Shown here piece by piece: positions 1 to 7,770 of a stretch of DNA of 64,000 nucleotides. Both the position numbers and the translations under genes were made by a program. The notes under the pieces were generated by a model that had not been told where the DNA came from, made no database searches, and saw only the letters and a program-made list of their open reading frames with translations. This DNA comes from an uncultured Prevotella sp. GTDB taxonomy: Bacteria > Bacteroidota > Bacteroidia > Bacteroidales > Bacteroidaceae. The number at the start of each line of letters is the position of its first letter. Positions within the stretch are counted from its first letter, which is position 1. The DNA lies in assembly GCA_905198745.1 (NCBI GenBank), contig CAJKDU010000004.1:1-64000 (forward strand), in the 5' to 3' direction.

Positions 1-195
1 TTCTAAGGACAGAATAATCTCTTTCGATTCTTTATATATAGCCCATGTCTGATGGTATGGGAAGAGAATTCACGTATCTGTATTCACATGCAACTAATCG
101 CTATTTTATCCCGAATTGGGGTAGATAATCATCCCATTACGTGTTTAGTGGCACTTGATTGTAGATATGCTTGAATGAATGTAAATCGCTTTTGA
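1..195. other. Intergenic, no gene seen
   Basis: AT-rich left edge of the window. I see no convincing reading frame, RNA gene or promoter in it. It probably separates the minus-strand cluster that begins at 316 from a gene outside the window. Confidence 0.5.
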
Positions 196-225
196 TAGTT
201 CAATTGTTTTCTACTGGTTGAACTA
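196..225. repeat. Short inverted repeat
   Basis: TAGTTCAA (196-203) and TTGAACTA (218-225) form an 8-bp stem with a 14-nt loop. There is no T-run after it, so it is only a possible hairpin next to the stronger one at 251-296. Confidence 0.3.
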
Positions 226-250
226 TTTGCTATGGAGAAACAGGTATAAT

Positions 251-296
251 AAAAAAGTTATCCACAATCAGTCACTTGATTGTGGATAACTTTTTT
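251..296. terminator. Bidirectional terminator hairpin with DnaA-box-like arms
   Basis: A perfect 20-bp stem (251-270 with 277-296) closes a 6-nt loop. A-rich and T-rich ends give a T-run on both strands. It lies just past the stop of the minus-strand exonuclease gene and is a strong intrinsic terminator for that operon. Each arm contains TTATCCACA or its complement, identical to the consensus DnaA box; this may be coincidence. Confidence 0.75.
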
Positions 297-315
297 GTTG
301 TGGAAAACTGATATA

Positions 316-1068
316 TTATATATCAAGATCCAATTCCACCGGACAATGGTCGCTGCCCATAATATCTGTATGGATGGAGGCGCCTGCAAGATGCTCGCGG
401 AGCCTGTCGGAAACCACGAAGTAATCAATGCGCCATCCAGCATTCTTTTCGCGTGCCTTGAAACGGTATGACCACCAGGAGTAGGTAACATCTTCCGGAT
501 GTAGCGTGCGGAAGGTGTCGCAGAATCCGCTTGCTAACAGTTGTGAGAATTTCTCCCGTTCCTCATCGGTAAAGCCTGCATTGCGGCGATTGGTTTTGGG
601 GTTCTTGATGTCAATTTCTTCATGTGCAACGTTCATGTCACCGCACACGATGACAGGCTTTTGCTTGTCGAGATTTTTCAGATAAGCCTGGAAGTCTGCT
701 TCCCATTTCATGCGGTAGTCGAGGCGTTTCAGTTCGTTTTGCGAGTTAGGTGTGTAGACACACACCAGGAAAAAACGCTCCATCTCGAGTGTAACCACGC
801 GTCCCTCATGGTCGTGCTCGTCAACACCAATGCCGCGAGTTACGTTGATAGGTGTGTGACGTGTGTAGATGGCAGTTCCGGAATAGCCTTTCTTGTCGGC
901 ATAGTTCCAGTATGACTGATAACCGTCAAATGCGAGATCGAGTTGTCCTTCTTGCATCTTTGTTTCTTGCAGACAGAAGAAGTCTGCATTAAGGGTCTTG
1001 AAAATGTCTTCAAACCCCTTGCCTACACAGGCTCGCAAGCCGTTCACGTTCCATGAAATGAATTTCAT
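316..1068 (-). CDS. xth: Exodeoxyribonuclease III
   Basis: A 250-residue member of the endonuclease/exonuclease/phosphatase family. It is an AP endonuclease and 3'-5' exonuclease acting in base-excision repair in the cytoplasm. Family motifs appear in order: WNVNGLRA at the N-terminus, LQETKMQ with the metal-binding Glu, GDMNVAHEEID with the catalytic Asp and Asn, and a C-terminal GSDHCPV with the Asp-His pair. Length matches the ExoA/Xth family. The ATG lies only 2 nt past the stop of the upstream lipoprotein gene, so the two are probably co-transcribed. It is the last gene of the minus-strand cluster and is followed by the strong hairpin at 251-296. Confidence 0.95.
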   Translation of the reverse strand: MKFISWNVNGLRACVGKGFEDIFKTLNADFFCLQETKMQEGQLDLAFDGYQSYWNYADKKGYSGTAIYTRHTPINVTRGIGVDEHDHEGRVVTLEMERFFLVCVYTPNSQNELKRLDYRMKWEADFQAYLKNLDKQKPVIVCGDMNVAHEEIDIKNPKTNRRNAGFTDEEREKFSQLLASGFCDTFRTLHPEDVTYSWWSYRFKAREKNAGWRIDYFVVSDRLREHLAGASIHTDIMGSDHCPVELDLDI

Positions 1069-1070
1069 AC

Positions 1071-1745
1071 TTAGTTCTTTGTCAATGTTATTTGAATGTT
1101 CCGCAAGTAGTCTACGGGTAGTTGCGTGCCTGGTTTCTTCACGCTTTCATAGTCCATGTATATAGCAGCCAAAACGAGTGACATGCCGTTACTCAAGTCT
1201 GTAGACTTGTAGATGCCATAGCTCTGTGAAGAGTCGAATGCAAAGAGCACATTGTGGTCTTCACCGCCATAATTGAGTTTGGCTTGTATAGAGAGTGAAA
1301 CTATGTATTGCAGGAAGTTCTGTTGTGCCCAGTTAGACTGAGGTATGCAGTAGTAGCCTTTGATGACAGCCATCTCAGTACTGTTGTGTATGGCGTCGAA
1401 GAGTTCACGGTAAGTACCTTTTGTCTCGTTTACGCCAACCTTTACGGCAGAATCAAGTTTGCAAACGGGAATGCCGGTTACCTGGAAAGTGGAATCGGCG
1501 GTGAAACGGCAATAAACACTGTTCCCCTTGATCGAGTCATACTTGTTGACCGTGAAGTTGGACGCATAGTAGAAACGCGCGTTGTTGGCATAGGGACTCA
1601 GGGTGCTGATAGTAGTCTGGTACTTCTTCTGTGTGGCAGCGTCAATGGAGTAGTCATTGTCGTTGTCGTTGAAACATGAGGAGAAGGAGGCAGCGGCTAC
1701 GATACCGCAAATCAACAATAACAGATAATTCTTTGTCTTTTTCAT
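1071..1745 (-). CDS. Lipoprotein of unknown function
   Basis: A 224-residue protein with a lipoprotein signal: basic start (MKKTKN), hydrophobic core and a lipobox ending at Cys24 (SFSSC), then an acidic Asn/Asp stretch. The mature part has no motif I can assign. It resembles the small Bacteroidota lipoprotein families annotated only as DUFs (possibly DUF4840 or similar, from memory). It is probably anchored in a membrane facing the periplasm or the surface. It lies directly upstream of xth (2-nt gap) and 161 bp after folE, so it may belong to the same transcript. No function is proposed. Confidence 0.75.
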   Translation of the reverse strand: MKKTKNYLLLLICGIVAAASFSSCFNDNDNDYSIDAATQKKYQTTISTLSPYANNARFYYASNFTVNKYDSIKGNSVYCRFTADSTFQVTGIPVCKLDSAVKVGVNETKGTYRELFDAIHNSTEMAVIKGYYCIPQSNWAQQNFLQYIVSLSIQAKLNYGGEDHNVLFAFDSSQSYGIYKSTDLSNGMSLVLAAIYMDYESVKKPGTQLPVDYLRNIQITLTKN

Positions 1746-1906
1746 TTTCTTTGGTTTTGTTTATATTCTGCCCTTATAAATAAGTAGGTGCTGTTATCCT
1801 TGCATATAACGAGGAAATGTTAACATCTTTTATGGAATAGGGCAGGGCAGAGAGGACGTGTTGACAGATGACTGTGTCAACGACATGACTTGGTGTCACT
1901 TGTTTC

Positions 1907-2500
1907 TTAGATGCGTTTGGATTCTCCGCGTAGCAGACTCATAAACTCCTGACGGGTATTGAGAGAATTGAAAACACCGCTGTAGTCGCTCGTCGTAGTT
2001 ATGGAATTCTGTTTTTCCACACCACGCATCTGCATACACATGTGTTTGGCTTCAATGACCACCATGACACCTTGAGGTTTAAGTGTTTCCTGTATGCAGT
2101 CCTTGATTTGTTGTGTGAGTCTTTCCTGCACTTGCAGACGGTGAGAGAAGATGTCGACCACGCGCGCAATCTTGCTCAGACCGGTGATATAGCCATTGGG
2201 GATGTAGGCCACATGGGCTTTTCCGTAGAAGGGGAGCATGTGGTGCTCGCATAAAGAGAACACATCAATGTCCTTGACTATGACCATTTGGTCGTATTTC
2301 TCTTCAAAAAGGGCGTCTGTAAGAACCTTGTGCGGATCTTGTGTGTAGCCTCGTGTGAGAATCTGCATGGCTTTGGCTACGCGCATAGGGGTCTTGAGAA
2401 GACCTTCTCTATCCGGATCTTCACCGAGTAACTCGAGTATACTTTTGTAGTGTGAGGCCAATTCGTCAAGGCCGTCACGAAATTCTGTTTCTGGGTTCAT
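1907..2500 (-). CDS. folE: GTP cyclohydrolase I
   Basis: About 197 residues. It converts GTP to 7,8-dihydroneopterin triphosphate, the first step of tetrahydrofolate synthesis. The zinc-binding segment SLCEHHMLPFYGKAHVAYIP, the RLQVQERLTQQI helix and a downstream Cys (KHMCMQMRGV) are all present, as expected for type IA enzymes. I chose the ATG at 2500 (MNPETEF) because an upstream in-frame ATG at 2533 would add 11 residues not typical of the family. It is the fourth gene of the minus-strand cluster behind the DUF1599, DoxX-TIM and SPOR genes. Confidence 0.95.
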   Translation of the reverse strand: MNPETEFRDGLDELASHYKSILELLGEDPDREGLLKTPMRVAKAMQILTRGYTQDPHKVLTDALFEEKYDQMVIVKDIDVFSLCEHHMLPFYGKAHVAYIPNGYITGLSKIARVVDIFSHRLQVQERLTQQIKDCIQETLKPQGVMVVIEAKHMCMQMRGVEKQNSITTTSDYSGVFNSLNTRQEFMSLLRGESKRI

Positions 2501-2583
2501 GTCTGTTATCTTGTTTTTATGTGGCGGAACCAAAGGCAGAGCACCTTTGTTCCGATGACTCTTGTTCCGTTTGTCGTATCTGC

Positions 2584-3267
2584 TTAATATTGTACTGTGA
2601 TTTTACCTTTAACGATGCAGGCTGATTGATATCCCAGTTTCTTGAGCTGTTTCAGCATGGCTTCTGCTTTGGCAAAACTGCGGTAGTTGCCCACACGGCA
2701 AATCCATCTGGGAGAATAGAAATGCACGTATACGGGTTCTGATGGAAAATGCTGCTTGATGTTGTTGCCTATGCTTTGGGCTTTGTTACGGTCTTGCCGT
2801 GAGTTGCCTCCGGCAAATGCTTGCACCCGGTAACCATTGACCTTACGGCTGTTGCGCATTACTTTCTTACGGGTGTCTACCGGTGGCAAGTCCACATCGT
2901 CTGTGTTGTCCTGCGTCACGGAATGGTGCTGCGCTTCTTGGCGACGGCTTTCTTCACGTTCCTTTTGTTGCTGTGCCAACCGGGCAGAGTCGGCCTTCGC
3001 CTTGTTGTCCTGTGGCTTTTCTTGGTGATGGGTATTGGGGGTAGTCTGCGAGTGGGCAGATTCTGTCTTTTTTTCGTTATTGGGAGCAGGAGTATTCTTG
3101 ACCTGCTGGGTTGAATTGGCATTGACAAGGTCGTCAATGGCCTTGCTTTGTTTCACGGTCACGGTTCCTTTGGCCTGCTTGTCTTGCAGGTGCTCAAGGA
3201 AAGTCTGTGCGTTGGCATGTGCCAATGAGCACAACAGGATGGCCGTTATGGCGATAATTTTTCTCAT
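2584..3267 (-). CDS. SPOR-domain protein
   Basis: A 227-residue exported protein. The N-terminus is a signal peptide (MRKIIAITAILLCSLAHANA, cleavage near residue 20). It is followed by a low-complexity Gln/Lys/Ser-rich linker with coiled-coil character at roughly residues 40-135. The C-terminal 80 residues form a SPOR domain (VNGYRVQAFAGG ... WICRVGNYRSFAKAEAMLKQLKKLGY), which binds denuded septal peptidoglycan. The ATG at 3267 is preferred over the frame extended to 3384 because it begins the signal peptide. It lies between tpiA and folE and is separated from tpiA by a 13-bp perfect hairpin. Confidence 0.88.
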   Translation of the reverse strand: MRKIIAITAILLCSLAHANAQTFLEHLQDKQAKGTVTVKQSKAIDDLVNANSTQQVKNTPAPNNEKKTESAHSQTTPNTHHQEKPQDNKAKADSARLAQQQKEREESRRQEAQHHSVTQDNTDDVDLPPVDTRKKVMRNSRKVNGYRVQAFAGGNSRQDRNKAQSIGNNIKQHFPSEPVYVHFYSPRWICRVGNYRSFAKAEAMLKQLKKLGYQSACIVKGKITVQY

Positions 3268-3319
3268 GTTTCCTTTAATGGTGAGTGGGTGTGCGTCTTT
3301 GTTCTCTGGGAAATGGAGA

Positions 3320-3349
3320 ATGGAGTCCTGTTGCAGAACAGGACTCCAT
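3320..3349 (-). other. Intercistronic hairpin between tpiA and SPOR gene
   Basis: A perfect 13-bp stem (3320-3332 with 3337-3349) with a 4-nt loop lies in the 104-bp gap between the isomerase stop and the SPOR start. No T-run follows on the minus strand, so it looks like an mRNA processing or stability element or a weak attenuator and not a full terminator. Confidence 0.5.
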
Positions 3350-3371
3350 GAGAATATGTAGGAATGGTCAC

Positions 3372-4133
3372 TTACTTTTTCCATGCATCAATGATGCCCT
3401 TGAAGTCGGCAGCCTTCAGCGAGGCACCGCCAATAAGTCCACCGTCGATATTAGGCTTGGCGAAAAGTTCGGCAGCATTGCTTGGCTTGCAGCTACCTCC
3501 ATAGAGGATGGTTGTGTCTTCAGCAGCCTCTTTGCCATACTTGTCTGCCACGATAGAACGAATGTAGGCAAGCATTTCTTCAGCCTGGTCGCTTGTAGCT
3601 GTCTTGCCGGTGCCGATGGCCCAGATGGGCTCGTAGGCAAGAACGATATTCTTCCACTCCTCAGCTGTAAGGTTGAATACAGAACCGTCGAGTTCAGCCT
3701 TGACCACTTCATTCTGTTTCTCAGCCTCGCGCTCTTCGAGCGTTTCACCGCAGCAGAAGATAACCTTCAGGCCATTCTTGAGAGCAAGCTGCACTTTCTC
3801 CTTCAGAATTTCTGCTGTCTCGCCATAGTACTGGCGACGCTCTGAGTGACCGAGGATCACGTATTGTGCACCGGTACTCTTCACCATTTCTGCTGAAACC
3901 TCGCCTGTGTAGGCACCCTTCTCTTTGTCAGCACAGTTTTCAGCTCCAAGGCTCACCACCTCAGGGTTGAGCACCTGGGCTACAGAAGCCAAGTGAATGA
4001 AAGGAGTGCAGATGATGACGCCACAGTTGGGCTTGTCCTGTACCATAGCCTCGTTGATTTCTTTGGCGAGAGCTACACCGTCTTGCAGGTTCATGTTCAT
4101 TTTCCAGTTGCCTGCTACAATTTTCTTTCTCAT
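3372..4133 (-). CDS. tpiA: Triosephosphate isomerase (C-terminal part of the fused frame, with its own ATG)
   Basis: 253 residues when started at the ATG at 4133. It interconverts dihydroxyacetone phosphate and glyceraldehyde 3-phosphate in glycolysis. The catalytic set is complete: Lys in NWKMN, His in GHSERR, and Glu in AYEPIWAIGTGKTA, with the phosphate loop GGSCKPSN and GGLIGGASL. Length is exactly that of a normal isomerase. An A-rich stretch before the ATG resembles a Bacteroidota translation start. A separate cytosolic isomerase could therefore be made by internal initiation even though the frame is open into the upstream membrane protein. Confidence 0.9.
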   Translation of the reverse strand: MRKKIVAGNWKMNMNLQDGVALAKEINEAMVQDKPNCGVIICTPFIHLASVAQVLNPEVVSLGAENCADKEKGAYTGEVSAEMVKSTGAQYVILGHSERRQYYGETAEILKEKVQLALKNGLKVIFCCGETLEEREAEKQNEVVKAELDGSVFNLTAEEWKNIVLAYEPIWAIGTGKTATSDQAEEMLAYIRSIVADKYGKEAAEDTTILYGGSCKPSNAAELFAKPNIDGGLIGGASLKAADFKGIIDAWKK

Positions 4134-5432
4134 GTTTCTTTTTCTTTTAAAGAAGTTGATATATTTGTTAGAATTCTCTTTTTCCTTGATCCATCGTGTC
4201 CATGCCCACAACCGGTCAGCAAGTGTAAGCAGGAGCAGTGGCAGAATGAACCATGTCATGATGATGGCTATCTTGCGGGGCACAGAATCTTCTGGCACTT
4301 GTCCCATTTCGCTCTGTTCCAAGGGCTTGCTCAGTTGCTCTTCCGATGGAAGTATGTTGTGGCTCCATTTGCGGATGATGCGGCCGTGGTGAAGCAGAAG
4401 GAGCCCGGGATTGCTGCGCACGATGGTCTTGAGGGTGGTTTCGTCGGTGAGGGCGAAGTCATATTCCGCTCCTGTAATGTCGCGCCAGTGGTCTATGTCC
4501 TTCTGGGTGCTGGCTGTGAGGCAGAGAAAGCGGTAGTGGTGTTCCAGACTGTACTCGTAGATGCGGTCTATGTCTCCAAAATGCGTGTCGTCTGCCACAT
4601 CGAGGCGAGGGGCTATAAGCAGGAACGTATACGACGGATTGTCGAGTATATTCTCTGTCAAGTCTTGTCCCGTCAAGGTTTCAATACTGAAGTCATGTAT
4701 GGGCGGTTCATAGCCCGCTTCAGTCTGCACGGTCTTGCTGTCCACGAAAGTCCAGGTGGAGTCGGGGTAGTTGTCTATCGTGAATTCTTTCTTCACGCCA
4801 TTCTTTTCCATGATGAAGGTGGTCTCGAACTGTGGTTGCTTGGCCCCTTCCGGAATCTCCATTCCCTTTTTGATGTCCATTCCCACGTGGTATGGACGGA
4901 AGTCGAAGAGTGGCAAGTCGTAGAGACACCACGTGCTGGTGGCGAGAATAAAGATGGCCGTGTAGTTGGTGACTATCCATTGGTTGGTTCTCGACACGAA
5001 ACGGAATGACCGCCTGGGCCACCACGCTACCACAGAAGAAGCCAGCAGGAGAGCAATGTTCTTGCCCAATGTGGCGGTGTTGCTCAATTTCACAGCATCG
5101 CCGAAGCATCCGCAGTCTTTGACCGGGTTGAACATGGCTATCCACAGCGTGATAAGTGTCATCACGGCCATAAAGGCAAGTATCAACTTTGAGACAAGTC
5201 GGCGTTGGATGGCAAAGAGCATCATCACGCCCAGCCAAAACTCAAGAGCTGCCAGAAGAACGGCACAGGCAAGGAGCAACCAGTCGGGGAATATTCCCTG
5301 CAGATTGAGAGCTCCGGTGTAGTCTTGAAGTTTATAGAGTGTGCCAAGCGGGTCGATGGCCTTGACAAATCCGGAGAAGATAAACGTGGCAGCCAGAAGC
5401 ATCCGGCAAGTGTTGGTGAGCAGTGTTTTCAC
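3372..5432 (-). CDS. MauE/DoxX-like membrane protein fused in frame to triosephosphate isomerase
   Basis: One uninterrupted 686-residue frame. Residues 1-433 are a BT_3928-type membrane protein: about five N-terminal transmembrane helices with a MauE/DoxX-like CGCFG motif, a large domain of about 200 residues probably outside the membrane, and a last helix near residues 390-415. Residue 434 onward is a complete triosephosphate isomerase. The bridge (WIKEKENSNKYINFFKRKRN) is Lys/Arg/Asn-rich and looks like translated intergenic DNA. I see no stop between the parts. An even number of helices would put the isomerase in the cytosol. It begins 6 bp after the DUF1599 gene, so they form an operon. 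It could be a true fusion, a lost stop codon or an assembly error. Confidence 0.75.
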   Translation of the reverse strand: MKTLLTNTCRMLLAATFIFSGFVKAIDPLGTLYKLQDYTGALNLQGIFPDWLLLACAVLLAALEFWLGVMMLFAIQRRLVSKLILAFMAVMTLITLWIAMFNPVKDCGCFGDAVKLSNTATLGKNIALLLASSVVAWWPRRSFRFVSRTNQWIVTNYTAIFILATSTWCLYDLPLFDFRPYHVGMDIKKGMEIPEGAKQPQFETTFIMEKNGVKKEFTIDNYPDSTWTFVDSKTVQTEAGYEPPIHDFSIETLTGQDLTENILDNPSYTFLLIAPRLDVADDTHFGDIDRIYEYSLEHHYRFLCLTASTQKDIDHWRDITGAEYDFALTDETTLKTIVRSNPGLLLLHHGRIIRKWSHNILPSEEQLSKPLEQSEMGQVPEDSVPRKIAIIMTWFILPLLLLTLADRLWAWTRWIKEKENSNKYINFFKRKRNMRKKIVAGNWKMNMNLQDGVALAKEINEAMVQDKPNCGVIICTPFIHLASVAQVLNPEVVSLGAENCADKEKGAYTGEVSAEMVKSTGAQYVILGHSERRQYYGETAEILKEKVQLALKNGLKVIFCCGETLEEREAEKQNEVVKAELDGSVFNLTAEEWKNIVLAYEPIWAIGTGKTATSDQAEEMLAYIRSIVADKYGKEAAEDTTILYGGSCKPSNAAELFAKPNIDGGLIGGASLKAADFKGIIDAWKK

Positions 5433-5438
5433 AGTGGC

Positions 5439-5990
5439 TTATTCTTTTTCTTCGTTCATCTTGATGGCGCCGAATACGGCGTAGTTGATGATGTCGAGAT
5501 AGTTGGAAGCTATACCCTCGCTGACGAGTGTCTTGCCTTCTATTGATTCTATTTCCTTCACCCGCTGTATCTTTGTGAGAATGAAGTCTGTATAGCTGCT
5601 CACGCGCATGTCACGCCATGCCTCGTTATAATCGTGGTTCTTGCGAATCATGAGTTCCAATGCCTCCTTGGCATGTTTGTCGTAGAGATCGAGCGCTTCG
5701 GCTGTGGTTATGTCTACACTGTCGGCAAATCCCTTTTCAAGCTGTATGAGTCCGATAATGCCATAGTTGATGATGGCAATGAACTCGGGCCTTATGCCTT
5801 CACCAACCAGCGACACCTTGCTGATTTCGAGTGAGCGGATGCGCTTGGCTTTGATGAAGAGTTGGTCAGTGAGAGACGACGGACGAAGAATGCGCCAGGA
5901 AGCACTGTAGTCGTGCAATTTCTTCTCGAAAAGATCGCGACATTCCTGCATCGTCTCCTTGAATTGCAATTCTGTATGATTGTTACTCAT
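5439..5990 (-). CDS. DUF1599-type protein with internal duplication
   Basis: 183 residues, no signal peptide, probably cytoplasmic. The protein is two copies of one unit: KLHDYSASWRILRPSSLTDQLFIKAKRI near residue 25 and KNHDYNEAWRDMRVSSYTDFILTKIQRV near residue 115. Each is followed by a helix ending in INYGIIGLIQL or INYAVFGAIKM. I recognise this as the DUF1599 arrangement, associated in the literature with nucleotide modification; no reaction can be read from the sequence. It heads the minus-strand cluster: a TAATTTTG promoter element lies about 20 bp upstream and the next gene starts 6 bp after its stop. Confidence 0.8.
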   Translation of the reverse strand: MSNNHTELQFKETMQECRDLFEKKLHDYSASWRILRPSSLTDQLFIKAKRIRSLEISKVSLVGEGIRPEFIAIINYGIIGLIQLEKGFADSVDITTAEALDLYDKHAKEALELMIRKNHDYNEAWRDMRVSSYTDFILTKIQRVKEIESIEGKTLVSEGIASNYLDIINYAVFGAIKMNEEKE

Positions 5991-6007
5991 ATACTTATAT
6001 TTGCCTG

Positions 6008-6038
6008 CAAAATTAAGTCTTTTTATTTATATAGACAA
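6008..6038 (-). promoter_or_regulatory. Bacteroidota-type promoter for the DUF1599-tpiA cluster
   Basis: On the minus strand, CTTG (6035-6038), a 19-bp spacer and TAATTTTG (6008-6015) fit the Bacteroidota -33/-7 pattern. The element sits about 18 bp upstream of the start codon of the first gene of the cluster. Confidence 0.6.
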
Positions 6039-6053
6039 GAATAAGCCTGCTTT

Positions 6054-6506
6054 TCAGTCTTCCGCCTGCTTCTTGTGGATGAATTTCACTCGTGCCACTT
6101 CCGCATCGAAACGGGCTTGTATGGAGTCGAGTTTCATCTTCATTTGGGTTACGCTGTTCAGCTCTTGGGCTGTGGCGGTGCCATTGTTGCGATGGCTTTC
6201 CACCTCGGTTTTCCGCTTCTCGTATTCTGCGGTCATTGACTGCAAGGCGGAATCGGCTTGCATCAGTTTGGCTTGCGCCATCTTGAGGGCAGCATCTTGG
6301 TAGATTTTCAAGGCCTCCTTTCTCAAGTCAATCTCTTTGGGGTAGGCTTTTCTGAGAGAATCTATGAGAAGGAGAGTCTGAGGGTATTGTCCCTGGGTAT
6401 AACTGTTCCTGATGTTTTCCATCAAACTTTGGGCTTTCTTCTGCGAATTGTCACAGCCGGAAAGAGCAACGGAAAGGATACAGAGAAGGGTGAGTTTCGT
6501 TTTCAT
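6054..6506 (-). CDS. Small coiled-coil lipoprotein, function unknown
   Basis: 150 residues when started at the ATG at 6506; a further in-frame ATG at 6533 lies in the promoter region and is less likely. The signal ends in a lipobox (SVALSGCDN, Cys18). The mature part is almost wholly helical and charged, with a TPR-like first stretch (GQYPQTLLLIDSLRKAYPKEIDLRKEAL) followed by a coiled coil with many Lys, Gln and Ala residues to the C-terminus. It is likely a periplasmic membrane-anchored protein. I do not recognise a family with a known function. Confidence 0.75.
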   Translation of the reverse strand: MKTKLTLLCILSVALSGCDNSQKKAQSLMENIRNSYTQGQYPQTLLLIDSLRKAYPKEIDLRKEALKIYQDAALKMAQAKLMQADSALQSMTAEYEKRKTEVESHRNNGTATAQELNSVTQMKMKLDSIQARFDAEVARVKFIHKKQAED

Positions 6507-6530
6507 TGTGGATTTGTATTGTTTAGGCTG

Positions 6531-6538
6531 CAAAGGTA
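6531..6538 (-). promoter_or_regulatory. Promoter -7 element for the coiled-coil lipoprotein
   Basis: TACCTTTG on the minus strand (CAAAGGTA on plus) about 25 bp upstream of the ATG at 6506. It matches the Bacteroidota -7 consensus TAnnTTTG followed by CA; the -33 element is weak. Confidence 0.55.
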
Positions 6539-6633
6539 ATGGATTTTTCTTTAAGTATCATTCAATTTGTGGAATATGTGCGGTGAAGACGAAAAACTCT
6601 TCGATGCCATTGCTTTTCGAGTTTTCTCGCATG

Positions 6634-7770
6634 TCAGAGCGAGAAGGTGAGGGTTACCAGAATTTCCCTTGGACGCATTTGTGCCAAGGATGGATATGGC
6701 CTTGTACTCCCGCTTGTTGTATCCCCACAGATTTTTGCAGTCCAGTCGCAATTCGTATTTCTGGGTTTTGTAGGCTGCATGAGCTGAAGAGTAGAGGTCA
6801 AATTTCTCTGACCTGTCTGCTGAATGATGGCATTCGTTCTTGATGGCAAATACCCATCGTGCCGGGGTGGCGAATAGATTGAGTGTGTGAAAAAAACTTC
6901 GGTAAAGATGGCTGGATGTGGTGGAACATTGCTTGGAAAGGGAGAATGATGAATGTGCTTCAAAGTTGAATATTCTCCATGGACGCATAAACAGTGACAA
7001 TGTAGATGACAATCTGTTGCTGCCTGCCGAGGTCTTCTGCTTGTTGAGCAGAATGTTGTAGTGGCTCCAGTCATATTTGCAATTCAGTCCCAATTTTGTT
7101 CGCAGATGTTTCCAGTCTTTCCCTATGTCGCCCTCCATCCTGTGATTATGGCACACATTGTTGTTGCTTATGTTTTTATGGTTGTACACACCGTTTGCCA
7201 ATGTACTTTCATAGAGTGTCTTGAACTTACTGTGTATGTAGTTGTATCTGACGTTTCCTGTCCATCTCGCCTGAATCATTCTTAATTCCACCTGTGCTAT
7301 ATCGGCTGCCGAATGTGTGTTTTTTCCTGTACCGGCAGTAGCCATGTTGTATGAAGTGTAGATGCGGAGACTGTTCATCTCGAATCCACTGGGTGAAACC
7401 TTGTGGCTGTATTTGCCTCCAAGTGACATGGCGTTTCTGATGACAGGAAACTTGAAGCTTATTTCCGGTTCGAAAATGTAACGATGGTCTTTGTCTGAGT
7501 CCAGCCTACGTGACAAATATATATGTTTGAGGTTGGTTCTCAGCGATACCCAGTCTTGTAGTCGGAATATTCGGCAAATGTTGTCAACTCTACTTTGTCC
7601 TCGTGATAATTCACGCTACCGATGGTGTCGTTGTAGGAAACAAACTCACTTTTTCGTTTTCCGCCATAGATGACTTCCAAGCCGAGCCGAAACTTCAGAC
7701 TTATTCTTATAAAGGTCTCGTATTTTGACAGCCATGATAAGTCTTTCATGTTGAGCGTTATATCATATCT
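6634..7770 (-). pseudogene. Decayed C-terminal part of an outer-membrane beta-barrel (TonB-receptor-like) gene
   Basis: Three minus-strand frames make up one gene remnant of about 380 codons. It starts in one frame near 7770 (DITLNMKDLSWLSKYETF ... TTFAEYSDYK), shifts near 7555 into a second frame (DWVSLRTNLKHIYLSRRL ... YELRLDCKNLWGYNKREY), and shifts again near 6690 into a third, which ends QMRPREILVTLTFSL at 6634. Alternating aromatic strands and a final strand ending in Phe/Leu are typical of carboxypeptidase-regulatory-domain/TonB-type barrels. The plug and N-terminal half are missing: homology stops exactly where the intergenic repeat at 7771 begins. At least two frameshifts and a truncation make this a pseudogene. 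Confidence 0.7.

Noticed and set aside
251..296. Replication origin because of DnaA boxes
   Set aside because: Only one inverted pair inside a terminator, with no dnaA, no box cluster and no AT-rich unwinding region.
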